Assembly: GCA_003952965.2 (NCBI GenBank)
Contig: CM025856.1
Location: forward strand, 1,483,758 to 1,547,757
DNA length: 64,000 nucleotides
Source of the DNA: Morella rubra
Taxonomy: Eukaryota; Streptophyta; Magnoliopsida; Fagales; Myricaceae
Direction of reading: 5' to 3'
Each line of letters opens with the position of its first letter. Within the stretch, counting starts at the first letter, position 1. Below, piece by piece: positions 21,339 through 32,584 of the stretch. Under the pieces are notes generated by a model, which saw nothing but the letters and a program-made list of their open reading frames with translations, was not told the DNA's origin and ran no database searches. Made by a program: the position numbers and the translations under genes.

Positions 21339-24089
21339 ATGAATGGGTTCCTCACCGCCGCCCGATGCTCCAAAATGAGATATCCCACGGCCATTATCAC
21401 ACCAGGTGAGTCCCTCCACTTCCACCTCCTCTTCTTTCTCAAACCCTTCTCCTCCATCGCCTCCCTTCCCCTGGAACAGAACCCGGACCCATCCGATCTT
21501 CCCTCCCAGCTCTTCTCCATCCTCTCTCGCCCCAATTGGCAGAAACACCCCTCTCTCAATAAACTAATATCCTCTGTATCACCGTCCCATGTCTCTTCCC
21601 TCTTCTCCCTCGACCTGGATCCCCATACCGCCCTAGGGTTCTTCTATTGGATTTCCCTAAAGCCTGGCTTCAACCACAACGTCTACTCCCACTCTTCCTT
21701 GCTAAACATTCTCATGCGTTACGGTTTTCTCGGTCCCGCGGAGAAGATTCGGATTTCGATGATCAAATCGTGCGAATCGGCCGACGATACGAGGTTCGCC
21801 TTGGATGTCGTACGGAGGATGAATCGCGAAGGCGGTGAATTTCGATTTAAGCTCACTCTCAAGAGCTATAATATGCTCTTAATGTCGTTGTCAAAGTTCA
21901 TAATGGTTGAGGAAATGAAGTGTGTGTATTTAGAAATGTTGCAGGATTTAGTCTCGCCCAATATATATACTTTGAATACAATGGTTAATGGATACTGTAA
22001 ATTGGGAAATGTTGTCGAGGCCGAGTTGTACATGAGTAAGATATTTCAAGCGGGGTTGAGTCCCGATTCGTTTACATACACGTCGTTGATATTGGGCCAC
22101 TGCAGGAATAAGGATGTAGATAGTGCTCATAGGGTATTTAAGCTGATGCCGCAAAAGGGTTGTCGAAGAAATGAGGTTACCTACACTAATCTGATCCATG
22201 GGCTTTGTGAAGCCACAAGGGTTGACGAGGCCCTAAAGTTGTTCTCCCAAATGGGGGAGGATTCTTGTCGTCCGACAGTCCGGACATATACGGTTATCAT
22301 ATGTGCATTGTGTAGATTGGCTAGGAAAGTAGAAGCCTTGAAGTTTTTTGAGGAGATGACAGAGAAAGGTTGTGAGCCGAATGTTCATACGTACACAACT
22401 TTAATTGATGGCATGTGTAAGGAAAGCAACCTTGATGAGGCAAGACAAATGTTGAATGGGATGTTGGAGAAACGGTTGGTTCCCAGTGTGGTCACGTACA
22501 ATGCTTTGATTGATGGGTATTGCAAGGAGGGAATGACTGAGGCTGCATTGGAAATTGTGGGTTTGATGAAGTCAAATAAGTGTAGTCCAAATGCTCGCAC
22601 ATACAATGAGTTGATATGCGGATTTTTGAAGGCAAAAAACATGCATAAAGCAATGGCATTGCTTCAGACAATGTTAGAGCTTAAGTTTTCACCAACCCTG
22701 ATCACATATAATTCCTTAATTCGTGGGCAGTGTAGAGCAGGTGATTTAGATACTGCCTATAGGTTGCTCGATCTCATGAATGAAAATGGTTTAGTTCCCG
22801 ACGAGTGGACTTACAGTGGTTTCATAGATACTCTCTGTAAAAGAGGGAGTGTTGAAGAAGCCCGTGCCCTCTTCGACTCTTTGAAGGAGAAGAACATAAA
22901 ACCAAATGAAGTGATATATACTGCTTTGATTGATGGGTACTGCAAGGTTGGAAGAATAGCTGATGCTCAATCCTTGTTTGATAGAATGCTCAGTGAGGAC
23001 TGTTTCCCAAACTCAATCACGTATACTGTCTTGATAGATGCGTTGTGCAAAGAGAAAAAGGCGCAGGAAGCCTTGTTGCTGGTGGATGAGATGGTAAAGA
23101 TGGATGTGAAGCCCATCATTGAAACTTATACAATTCTCATCCATGCAATGTTGAAAGAAGGTGACTCTGACCATGCTGATAGGGTTTTCAATCATATGGT
23201 TTCATCAGGCTATCAGCCTGATGCCTTTACTTATACCGCATTTATTCATGCGTATTGCAGCCATGGGAGATTGAAAGAAGCAGAGGAGGTGATGTGTAAG
23301 ATGAATGAAGAAGGAATATTACCTGATGCACTGACTTATACTCTATTACTAGATGGATATGGACGTTTGGGACTAACACAGAGTGCACTTGATGTCCTAA
23401 AGCGCATGTTTGATGCTGGTTGTGAGCCTTTGCATTATACCTATTCCTATCTAATCAAGCATCTTTCAAATGACCGGTGGATAAAAGAAAATACTAATGC
23501 TGTAGCACTTGATTTGATATCACGCACTGCATTAATTGATACTTCAGATGTGTGGAAACTATTGGAGTTTGAAAATGCTGTGGAGCTTTTTGAGAAAATG
23601 ATTGAACGGGGTTGTGTGCCCAATGTTAACACTTATGGAAAGCTCATTATAGGACTCTGCAAAGTCAGGCGCTTAGAAGTAGCCGAGAGGCTATTTAACC
23701 ATATGCAAGAAAGAGGATTGTCTCCTACTGAAGATATCTATAACTCTCTTCTAAATTGTTGCTGTGTATTGGGAATGTATGCAGAAGCTGTAAGATTGGT
23801 GGACACCATGGTTGAGCTTGGTCATTTACCACATTTAGACTCATACAAGCTGCTTCTTTCTGGGCTATATGATGAAGGGAACAAAGATAAGGCTGAAATG
23901 GTATTTTCTAATTTGCTTCATTTTGGGTATAATCATGATGAAGTAGCTTGGAAACTTCTTATTGATGGCTTACTGAAGAGAGGCCTAGTTGATGGATGCT
24001 CAGAACTGTTTGAAATAATGGAAAAGAAGGGTTGCCGGGTTCATCCCCGAACATATTCAATGTTGATTGAGGGACTTGATGGAAAATGA
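21339..24089 (+). CDS. P-class pentatricopeptide repeat protein, At5g65560-like, intronless
   Basis: This 916-aa protein consists of about 20 tandem 35-residue PPR motifs from residue 150 or so to the end, with patterns such as TYNALIDGYCKEG and TYTALIDGYCKVG. P-class PPR proteins bind organellar RNA by a one-motif-one-base code and affect its stability, processing or translation. An open frame extends upstream to 21054, but its residues look like translated UTR. I chose the ATG at 21339 because the protein then has the length of Arabidopsis At5g65560 (about 915 aa), whose remembered sequence matches through the whole body (NWQKHPSLNKLI, SLFSLDLDPHTALGFFYWI, CKLGNVVEAE). The N-terminus is basic and hydrophobic, fitting mitochondrial targeting. 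It has no E or DYW domain and no break. Confidence 0.93.
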   Translation: MNGFLTAARCSKMRYPTAIITPGESLHFHLLFFLKPFSSIASLPLEQNPDPSDLPSQLFSILSRPNWQKHPSLNKLISSVSPSHVSSLFSLDLDPHTALGFFYWISLKPGFNHNVYSHSSLLNILMRYGFLGPAEKIRISMIKSCESADDTRFALDVVRRMNREGGEFRFKLTLKSYNMLLMSLSKFIMVEEMKCVYLEMLQDLVSPNIYTLNTMVNGYCKLGNVVEAELYMSKIFQAGLSPDSFTYTSLILGHCRNKDVDSAHRVFKLMPQKGCRRNEVTYTNLIHGLCEATRVDEALKLFSQMGEDSCRPTVRTYTVIICALCRLARKVEALKFFEEMTEKGCEPNVHTYTTLIDGMCKESNLDEARQMLNGMLEKRLVPSVVTYNALIDGYCKEGMTEAALEIVGLMKSNKCSPNARTYNELICGFLKAKNMHKAMALLQTMLELKFSPTLITYNSLIRGQCRAGDLDTAYRLLDLMNENGLVPDEWTYSGFIDTLCKRGSVEEARALFDSLKEKNIKPNEVIYTALIDGYCKVGRIADAQSLFDRMLSEDCFPNSITYTVLIDALCKEKKAQEALLLVDEMVKMDVKPIIETYTILIHAMLKEGDSDHADRVFNHMVSSGYQPDAFTYTAFIHAYCSHGRLKEAEEVMCKMNEEGILPDALTYTLLLDGYGRLGLTQSALDVLKRMFDAGCEPLHYTYSYLIKHLSNDRWIKENTNAVALDLISRTALIDTSDVWKLLEFENAVELFEKMIERGCVPNVNTYGKLIIGLCKVRRLEVAERLFNHMQERGLSPTEDIYNSLLNCCCVLGMYAEAVRLVDTMVELGHLPHLDSYKLLLSGLYDEGNKDKAEMVFSNLLHFGYNHDEVAWKLLIDGLLKRGLVDGCSELFEIMEKKGCRVHPRTYSMLIEGLDGK

Positions 24090-25266
24090 TCTACTGGTTC
24101 GCGGTATCTCTTCCAGTTGATTTGTTATGTTTATCGGGAATGAGGCCCTTCCCATTGATTTTTTGTTTGACATTGGGGGTGGAACCACATTCCTGAGACA
24201 CTGTCAAAATAAATGATGTTCCTATTGCTCTAGCTGAGAAATTCAAGTTGCCAATAACAGAGCAGCTGTTTTCTGAGAAACAGAAATTTGAATTTTCTAT
24301 CAGCTGTTTGTAGCAATAGCACCACGAAGACAAACAAACTTTATTGAAGCTCAAGAGGCAAGTGACTGTTTATTGATTTGCATGTCCTTTAGTTCTTGTC
24401 CTTGTACTTGTTTCTATTTATTTGAAAAGATTTTGGATCAAAGCTAATAAAAAAATAAAAGTTCTCAAATTCTACTGGCTTGAAGTATTACTTCCTGAAA
24501 TTTTGGTGCATAGTCTTTGACTGGCCTATGTATGTATTTTTCCAACCAAAGCTTAGAGATCCCTATGGGTTGAGTAATTACTATTCTCCTTTTTGTTAGC
24601 GATGAAATGGTTGATTGATACGAAACTTTTCTGCTATTTATACTGTTGCTGTACAGTGGTGTTTCTGTGCCAAAATTTTGGGGTGGTTAAAATATTTGGG
24701 TATGGAAATTGGTGAAAAATTGGTGTTTATGACATGATTTGAATGAATTTTTTATATTTATTAGTGAAAATGGATAATTTGATGGGGAGAGAGATAATTT
24801 TGTAGTTGATAGAGTTGGTTTTCAAGAGGTTTCCTTTTGAAAAGCCATTGGTTACATTGATGAAATAATATTTGCTACTGTTCTGAAGGCTTGTTGCTTA
24901 CAGCTTTAAACCTAAAGCAGTTGGAATGCTATCTTGTAATGACTAGTTATGTTAGATATCACACTGAACAATGTCATAAAGAACTTCATGTCTGGGATAT
25001 GTAATCTTTATCTTATAAACATCATAGGGACAATTAATTCTAACCATATTCCCCAAGTTGTTTAATGTCATAAGCTGACATTATCTTATTTGGTTTGGTT
25101 TGTAGTCTGGAGGTTGATTGCTGCACGGCATGTTCCTGACCCTGTTTTTTAAAAAAACGTTTTGTATATGCATTTCAAGCAAGGATTTGCTTGTTAAAAG
25201 AGAAGTTTGAACCACTAATAGATCGGCATCATTTTCATGACTCTCACCCAGTTAATTTCTTCCATT

Positions 25267-25754
25267 GAATCTTCTAGAAAACATTATTATGAGTAGTAGA
25301 GTGTCAATAAAATCAAATGTGTATCCAGAAGTTGGCGTATGCAACACCACCCTTCTAACAGCGGGCACTGCCCCATTGTATAAGTTTTTTGGAAACTGCA
25401 GAGAACACATAAGTCAATACAGTAAAAAGATGTAGCTGGGAGGGGGCCGATCAAAGAGAAGCAGTGGAGTTGAGAGTTGCCTTGGCCGAGTTTACCCATC
25501 TCAACTAAATGAATCTTCTAGAAAACATTATTATGAGTAGTAGAGTGTCAATAAAATCAAATGTGTATCTAGAAGTTGGCGTATGCAACACCACCCTTCT
25601 AACAGCGGGCACTGCCCCGTTGTATAAGTTTTTTGGAAACTGCAGAGAACACATAAGTCAATACAGTAAAAAGATGTAGCTGAGAGGGGGCCGATCAAAG
25701 AGAAGCAGTGGAGTTGAGAGTTGCCTTGGCCGAGTTTACCCATCTCAACTAAAT
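25267..25754. repeat. Tandem duplication, two units of 244 bp
   Basis: Unit 1 is 25267-25510 and unit 2 is 25511-25754. Only about three substitutions are seen (CCAGAAG/CTAGAAG, CCCCATTG/CCCCGTTG, CTGGGAGG/CTGAGAGG), so the units are about 99% identical and the event is recent. The mirrored 70-codon ORFs on the minus strand are a by-product of the repeat. No gene is recognised within the unit. Confidence 0.95.
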
Positions 25755-26130
25755 GATCCTGCCATTACAAAGAAGAAAGAGTGATAGAAGATTTTTTTTT
25801 AGTATTATATTAACCAATGAGCTTTAGCTCAATAGTGGGTTCAAACCTGCTAAGCACGTGTGTAACCTAAAAGTAAATATACAAATCAATTATGAATAGT
25901 TGATCTTCTACGAATGGCAGGAGAGAACTGCGAGTCTACGAGATCAGAAATCGGCCATTGATTTCCAATTGTATGTTAAATTGTGCCTTGACCTGTATCA
26001 AACTCTCTCTTTATGGAGGTCCACAACCCTTCTCTCAGGGAGGATTAATGCTTGTGCTCTTCTTTAGGAAATTGATTTGGATCTTATGGTAAAAGAATAA
26101 GATATGTAAGCATTTAGGGCAATTTTCTTG

Positions 26131-26161
26131 TTCTCAGGTACTTATCAAAAAAAAAAAAAAA
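26131..26161 (+). mobile_element. Very short poly-A retro-insertion
   Basis: The sequence TTCTTGTTCT occurs on both sides of CAGGTACTTATC plus about 18 A residues. This looks like a target duplication around a retro-insertion truncated to its last dozen bases. Slippage in a T-rich tract is the alternative. Confidence 0.4.
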
Positions 26162-28982
26162 AAATTCTTGTTCTTGTTTTTTCTTTCTACCCTTCTTTTT
26201 ACCGAAAGGGTACAGAATATTTTCCCTAGAATCTAATTCATTGAACTGAAGGTTATCTTGATGATTAGTTTCTGTTTTAGTCTTAAACTTACAGTGTCAC
26301 TTTCATCTATCACTTTACAGGAAGTAGGAATTTTGCTGATTATTGAGCCCAGGGTGCTCTATTCGTCCATCTCTGGGACTGAATGAAAAGAGTTTTATGT
26401 TTATATATGTGAAGCTAACCAGAGAATGGGACATTGATGGATTTGCTGAGCTACTAGTGTAACGACAGACGATTGAGGTAAAGGAACGTATGTGCCAGCA
26501 TGACTTTGTCAATCTCCATAGCACAGATGCACAAACTAACCTTTTGTTGGTGCGCGAACTTGCACCATTTTATTGTGATCTTTTCCTGAATATCTTACCT
26601 GGTTGTTAATTGGCTGAACTGGGTGCTGGTTTGCACCTGACTCTGTTATTGTGGTTGGAATTGAATGCATTCCTTTGCAGTGGATGTTTTTGCTTCAATT
26701 ATGTTTTTTATTAAATTGCCTGATCATGGTTGCTGCTATGCAGAATTTGCTGCGTGAAAGTGAGAAATGGGCTTATCTGGAGAGTTTAAGAGTTTTTCAA
26801 GCTCAGCTCCTTAAGAGGTATAAGAACGGGGATCTAGTTAATTTTCATGTACAAATTGTTATGATGAGCGAGACAGGTATAATTTTTGACTGCTATGTAA
26901 ACTGTGTTTGCTGAAGTGTGGAAGACATTAGCTAACTTTTTTATTTGATTGTCAGGTGAGGGAATAACGTAAACCTGCTATATTTCTTCTCTGAAAAGAT
27001 GATGGTTGTTTTTTGGCTAAGCATATCTATTATCAATTTTTTATTTTTGGGAAATTTTAACTAACTACTCTATACTTTGGCCCAGTTCCAAATAGCTCCT
27101 GGGTTTCTGATTTTATCTATCTACTTCCCGTGTTTTTCCACTGGTTTTTAAATAGATCTCCATGTCCCTAATCTCTTAAAACTTGTAGTAGAAAATATTT
27201 TATTGCAATTATACTCCAAAGTAGAAAATATCTCCAAAATAAAGAAGCAGAAAAAACTAGAAATGTCTCTGTAGGGGCATGGCTGAGGGAATCGTATGCC
27301 CCCATTAGGTCAAGGCCACATCTGTCCCCAGAAGGCACTGTTGGACACCCTCAGGCCCCCACCCTGCAGTATTGCTCACTTTTTCTGCATTTTTCCTCAT
27401 TGCAATTTTTCTCTTTTAGGGCATAATGGGATTTTAAAAGTTGTTCTGTAGGAATTAAGAGAGCTGGTCGATATAATTGGAAGTACTGGGAGTTATTTGA
27501 AAAAGGACCCAATGGAATTGTTGACATTTTTTTGTTTCTCCTTTCTTATTTGATGACCGAATGTTCTATCAACTCTTTTCCTCCATAAACCTCTTGATCT
27601 TTGCATCTTAGAGGTCCAGCCTGCTTGTCCTTAATTAATTAAGAAGGTATTACATGCTGACCCAAAAGATCGCACTATTTGCTTCTGTTTGCAGATTCTT
27701 TTCCCCCATTTGTCATGGGAAGACTTCTCAGTTTGAAATGTATTGACGGGAAATTTGCTTGGACTCCTGTTACTATCTCTCACTTTGAAAAGTAGGAGTT
27801 ACGAAACTAAAGATTATTTGGTTTGAGAGAACAAAGAGGTGCAAATGTACTTGCATGCAGTACTCATTTCCTTTTCTTTCTGATATGAAAATTACCGTGC
27901 TGTATGAAGGGTACTGTAGTTAAACCAGAATGCATTTACATGCTTTCAGTTTCTGAAGTGCATCACCAATGGGGTGCAGATGCATCTGCGTGCAATGTCT
28001 GCTTTTATGTGTTTGAAAACTCTTTCCAGGGGGACTTATCTTAAAAATGAAGTAATCAAATCAGAAATTCAGAATGCATTTCAGGTTCCTAAAGTTTTTG
28101 TCGCCACTTCGAAGATGTTCCTTGGCCCATCAATAGTATTTTTCTTCTTTTGGCAGGCAATAAATCCTGTGGAAAGATGAAAGGAGCAAGAGTTGATGAG
28201 AAAGCAATTAGCCAGAACTATGTGGCCAGCTATGGGGCAATAGCATTGAATTTTTATAATCTTGAAAGGGTTAAGCAGTTAAGTGATCTTCAGCAACAAC
28301 TGTAATTAAAGACCAAAATGTCAGATCCGGAGGCTGGTCACTAAAATTCAGGTTATCTGCGTCATGTTTGTCAATCTGGCAGGGTATCTGCCCCATGATT
28401 CCCTTGAATGAATAGCAGATCCTGTTGTCTCAAATATTGTTGAATCTGCATTTCAACGGAAATCAGCCTCCTAATAGGTATCTATGACTGTCCAACTTAT
28501 CGAATGATGAAGGGGAATATACGTACCAGTTTCATCTGATTCTGTTCCTTCTGGAAATGGATGCATCTGTTCATAGTTTGTTTGAATTGCTTGATTATGG
28601 TCACATGGGGTTTGCTTGCAGAGTTGAAAAATATTCAAACTGCTTGTGGAAATGAGCTACAGAGCTAATCTGGAATGCGAGAGTTCTGGCAGCTGAACAC
28701 CTTTCTAGGTGTTAGAAATAGCAATTGTAACTGTTTCTTCTTTTTTTTTTTTTTTTCGAAGCAGCAGTGTAATTGTATAGTTGTTTGTAAATTGATGTGC
28801 CGTGGGTTGAAAAATACGATCTTTAGCAGTTTAGCATTGTTTTATTGAGCAATATGCATCTTCAACTGTTTAATACGAAACTGTAATACGTGTCGTGTAC
28901 CAATGTTCTGGCCTGGTTGTCTTGGTCTTGCTAGGTCGGGTCCAAAGCCAGGGCTCATAATTAATGACCCTCTGTTCGGAGT

Positions 28983-29319
28983 TAAGTATTGTTTCCATTG
29001 ATTTAAGCTCCTCTTTCGATTATTATTTTGTTGATTACAATGCTTAGATTCAATCAGTTCAAGCCTTACCGATTTTAAAATACTCTATTTTTATTTTTAA
29101 ATGTAGCCATCGCCTATAGTATCGCTTGTAAGGATACAAGAAGTTCGTTCTTTGTTGTTTCGGACTTGTGGACAGCAATCATGGAGTGGTAGCAAACAAA
29201 TTAAAGTGTGGCACCTTATCTCATAATATCCAACCGACTTTTCTCCAAAACATGTGCTCTGCTATTAGCCTCAGAAAAGAGAGAGAAACATAGGATACCG
29301 CCAGCAGCCTCGAACGCCA
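28983..29319 (+). repeat. Upstream region of UGT copy 1, homologous to that of copy 2
   Basis: Sequence around GATTTAAGCTCC, ATTATTATTTTGTTGATTACA and TTCAATCAGTT matches 56947-57025. Later parts (CATCGCC, then AACATGTGCTCTGCTATTAG) match 57630 and 61770. The duplicated block therefore begins at least 330 bases upstream of the coding start. In copy 2 the same region has been expanded to about 4.9 kb by insertions. Confidence 0.75.
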
Positions 29320-29596
29320 TGGCCGAGACTAAGAAGCTCCACGTAGCTTTATTCCCATGGCTTGCCTTCGGTCACATAATTCCCTTTTTAGAGCTCGGTA
29401 AGCGCATAGCCCGAAAGGGTCACCAAATTTCCTTCATATCCACTCCTAGAAATATCAAACGCCTTCCAAAAATCAGTCCAGATGTATTACCTTCGATAAC
29501 ATTAGTGAAGTTGCCCTTGCCCCATGTAGAGCATCTGCCTGAAAATGCAGAGTCCACGATGGACGTACCACACCACTTAGTCCCCTACCTAAAGAT

Positions 29597-30815
29597 GGAG
29601 TCGGATTCCATCCCGACAGGAGGTTCCGGATAAGTGCAGATGGAAGGCCTGGATGGATTGCAATAAATCCAACGCTTGGGAGGGCGCCACGTCAATTAAT
29701 GAAATCCATGTGCGCTTCGCTCGACTCGGCTCCTCAATCTCCTGGCTTCAACGCTTTCACTAGTACCAGTCAGACCTATAAAATTAAAAGAGCATAGGAG
29801 GTCCAACCGGTTTGGTTCTGACTCTTTATTTCGTTATAAATCTAGACACCCAGATGAATTGCTAAAAAGAAGAAGAAAGAAAAAGGGGGGGGGAGAAGAA
29901 GAATCGGGATACTTCTTGGGGCCTAAGGGGCCAAGGTCTGAGAACGTGCGAAAAAAAAGGGGGGAGGGGGTTACAAAACGAATTCGTTCTTGTGGCCTGG
30001 GGGGCCGAGGGCCCCAGGGTCTGCGAACGTGCGAAAACAAAAGGGGGGGGGGATTGAGGGTTACAAAACGGTTCGTTTTGTAATCCCAATTGCCCCTTTT
30101 TTTTTTCGCACGATCGCCGACCCCAACCCCCCAAGCCCAGAGAAGTATCTCCTTTTTCTTTCTTCTTTTTAGCAATTTATCTGGGTGTCATTTATAACGA
30201 AATAAACAGTCAAAACCAAACCTATGAAAAAATTCAAGCCCAAATACAGGTGGTACTGAGATTTCATTACACTAAATGTCACATAAATTCTTCATACAAC
30301 ATAAACAAAAACCTTGAATACCCAAAGAAAAAAGAACTTACCGTGAAAAACCCACAAAGATCTAAGTAAAGAGGTCCGACCCCCTAGGAAGAGGTGTGAC
30401 CTAAAACTAGGCGAGGGTCATGGGATTCCTGGGATTTGGGCGAAGTTTTGGTGATTTGGGGAGAGGGATTCGTGGGGATTTAGAGAGAGGGATTCGTGGG
30501 GTTTTCAAAAAAAAGCGGAGGATGAGAGAGAGAGGAGGAAGATACGACGATTATTTTAATTCCAGATTTTTTGGGAGATTAAAAGGCGCCTTTTTTGCCG
30601 TACCGATCGGACCTCTATTCTCTCTTAATTTTATAGGTCCGACCGATACTACAAAGTGAAAGCGCTGAAGCCAGGAGATTGAGGAGCCGAGCGAAACGCA
30701 CATGAATTTCATTAATTGACACGGCGCCCTCCCAAGCGTTGGATTTATTGCAATCCATCCGGACCTTCCATCTGCACGTATTCGGAAACCTCCTATCGGG
30801 ATGGAATCCGACTCC
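29597..30815. mobile_element. Nonautonomous Mutator-like element with long terminal inverted repeats
   Basis: The ends start GGAGTCGGATTCCATCCCGA and are inverted copies of each other for about 215 bases (about 29597-29812 and 30598-30815). The flanks CCTAAAGAT (29588-29596) and CCTAAAGAC (30816-30824) form a 9-bp target duplication with one mismatch, the Mutator signature. The 1219-bp element has no transposase. Its middle holds a smaller inverted-repeat element and about 370 bases of unrecognised sequence (30223-30597) that might be captured host DNA. Confidence 0.85.
29809..30222. mobile_element. Small inverted-repeat element nested inside the Mutator-like insertion
   Basis: GGTTTGGTTCTGACTCTTTA at the left matches the reverse complement of the right end, and pairing continues for about 70 bases (TTTCGTTATAAAT, ACACCCAGAT, GCTAAAAAGAAG). 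Between the arms are G-rich imperfect direct repeats built on TCTGNGAACGTGCGAAAA and GGTTACAAAACG. No target duplication was found, and the family is unknown. Confidence 0.65.
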
Positions 30816-31692
30816 CCTAAAGACAACCCACGATGGACGTACCACACCACTTAGTCCCCTACCTAAAGACAGCCCACGATGGCCTCTAGGAGTCTCTCTC
30901 AGATTTTTTGCAAACTTCAGCTCCTGATTGGATTATTCACGACTTTGCTCCTCACTGGTTACCACCAATTGCTACTAAGCTGGGAATCGGACGAATGTTC
31001 TTCAGTGTTTTCAATGCATCATTCTTGTGTTTCGTTGGACCATCAAAGTCGAGCACAACCGACGCGGTAGATCTAACGTCTACACGGACGGAGACAGATC
31101 ATTTCATTGTCCCTCCCAAGTGGGTTCCCTTTCCAACCAAAATAGCGCCTCGGCTATTTGAGGCGAAGAAACTTATTGGGAACCACATGGAAGAGAATGC
31201 TTCTGGTGTTTCAGACATTTCTCGTTACATGCAAGCGGTGGTAGGCGCCGAAGCCTTGGCTGTTAAAACCTGCTCGGAGGTCGAAGGGGAGTGGTTGAAG
31301 CTCCTCAGACAGCTTCATGATGCGCCTGTATTTCTAGTAGGGTCATTGCCATCATCGGCCCAAGAAAGGGGAGTTGACAAAGATGGCACATGGGGTGCGA
31401 TTGTTGAGTGGTTAGACAAGCGAGATAAAGGGTTAGTGGTTTACGTAGCATTTGGAACTGAAGTTCAACCAAGTCAAGAAGACTTAAATGAGATGGCTCT
31501 TGGGCTAGAGCAATCGAGATTTCCTTTCTTTTGGGCTCTAAGAAAGAGAAGTAGCTCGGTTATTGGAGGCGACATGGCGAAGCTACAGCAAGGATTTGAG
31601 GAGCGAACCAGAGGCCATGGGATTGTTTGGTCGAGTTGGGCTGCTCAGTTTAGGATATTAGCTCATGAGTCGGCGGGAGGTTTCTGGAATCG

Positions 31693-32584
31693 CCCAGGGA
31701 CTTCACATTAATTATTTAACTTGTAACCAAACACTCATGGCAGAGATTTTCGTTATCTTTTCGTACTAAATTCAATTAATACCCATACTTGCACTGCGTA
31801 CCATCCAACAGTCCTTATATACCCTTCCCGGTTGAAGTCCTCTAATTAACTACTCCAGAGTGTAACATTCAACACTGTATAAAACACACATCATTTTATC
31901 CTTGGGATTCCAAAATACTATATACGGCTGAATACCAAATAATCAAAACACTTTCAAATACTCACCCACAAGGAAATCATCATGAAACGATTGAGCTAGG
32001 GACACAAGGTCTGAAAATGTAAGATTATAAGGTCACTACAACCAAGTTCAAAGATGTTCAATTAACTACAAATTAGGCTAACTACCCATAATGATGTAAA
32101 CATATACCCTTATTCCTGAAACAAAAAAATATGAACGGACATACCAATCACATCCTGCTTTTTCAAAAGAAAGCTATAAGAACTGCCACAAACCCATCCA
32201 AGAGTATTTCAAATAAACTAGCTCATTCACACATTCATGCTACAGGCTATACAGCTAATTCACACATCATTGTAATTCCGCATAGTTACACAAACTCATC
32301 CTATACCGGAATGCCTATTAATAACGGTTGAGTTTACATCCATACCATTAAAGCTGAACTCCAATAGCATGTCCATGAAATACATAAAAGAATACTACCA
32401 TCCATAATAATGAGTTAGTCTTATTATGATCAACAATAGAAAGAGATTACACACCCAACTTGCCATTTCTTATGCACCATTATGTAAGGGATACTCTACA
32501 GCCCTTCGAACCACATTTTGCGGCGCTCATCTAGCAAACACAAGAATGCCTCGCGCCATGTATCATCACAGAAACTCCTAGCTG
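31693..32584. other. Unassigned AT-rich sequence after the UGT truncation point
   Basis: The homology of the UGT copies breaks at about 31692, and nothing in the next 900 bases matches the end of copy 2. I see no ORF of note and no terminal repeats. It is probably part of the transposon relic that begins at 32585. Confidence 0.4.

Larger units (their letters stand above)
24090..28982. other. Long non-coding stretch downstream of the PPR gene
   Basis: No protein of a recognised family is encoded here. Several exon-like islands with good splice borders occur, for example about 26743-26878 (CTATGCAG before, GAGACAG|GTAT after) and about 28158-28270. These could be spliced 3' UTR exons of the PPR gene, which is common for this gene type, but the sequence alone cannot show it. 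The stretch also holds the 244-bp tandem repeat and a very small poly-A insertion, listed separately, and poly-T at 28739-28756. Confidence 0.45.
29320..31692 (+). pseudogene. UGT91-like glycosyltransferase, copy 1 (interrupted and 3'-truncated)
   Basis: Family members move a sugar from a UDP-sugar to plant secondary metabolites in the cytosol. The 5' part starts [19 protein letters not shown], with the catalytic His at residue 19, and runs to 29596, where a Mutator-like element is inserted. Coding similarity resumes at 30816, first with a tandem copy of about 42 bp (ending CCTACCTAAAGACAG) and then through [17 protein letters not shown] to 31692. The match to copy 2 then stops inside the PSPG box after GGFWN, and unrelated DNA follows. 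A stop codon (CTC TAG GAG, where copy 2 has CTCCAGGAG) lies just after the insertion. The missing third includes the sugar-donor pocket, so this gene is dead. Confidence 0.92.

Noticed and set aside
25820-25866. tRNA gene or SINE promoter (TAGCTCAATAGTGG and GGTTCAAACC)
   Set aside because: The A-box-like and B-box-like motifs are only a few bases apart, and no tRNA fold or SINE ends follow.
26651-26914. 87-codon ORF downstream of the PPR gene
   Set aside because: No family is recognised and the frame crosses likely splice sites; it may be part of a spliced UTR.
29549-30870. The 42-bp flanking repeat as target duplication of the Mutator-like element
   Set aside because: A 9-bp duplication fits directly next to the inverted repeats; the 42-bp repeat is a separate tandem duplication of UGT sequence.
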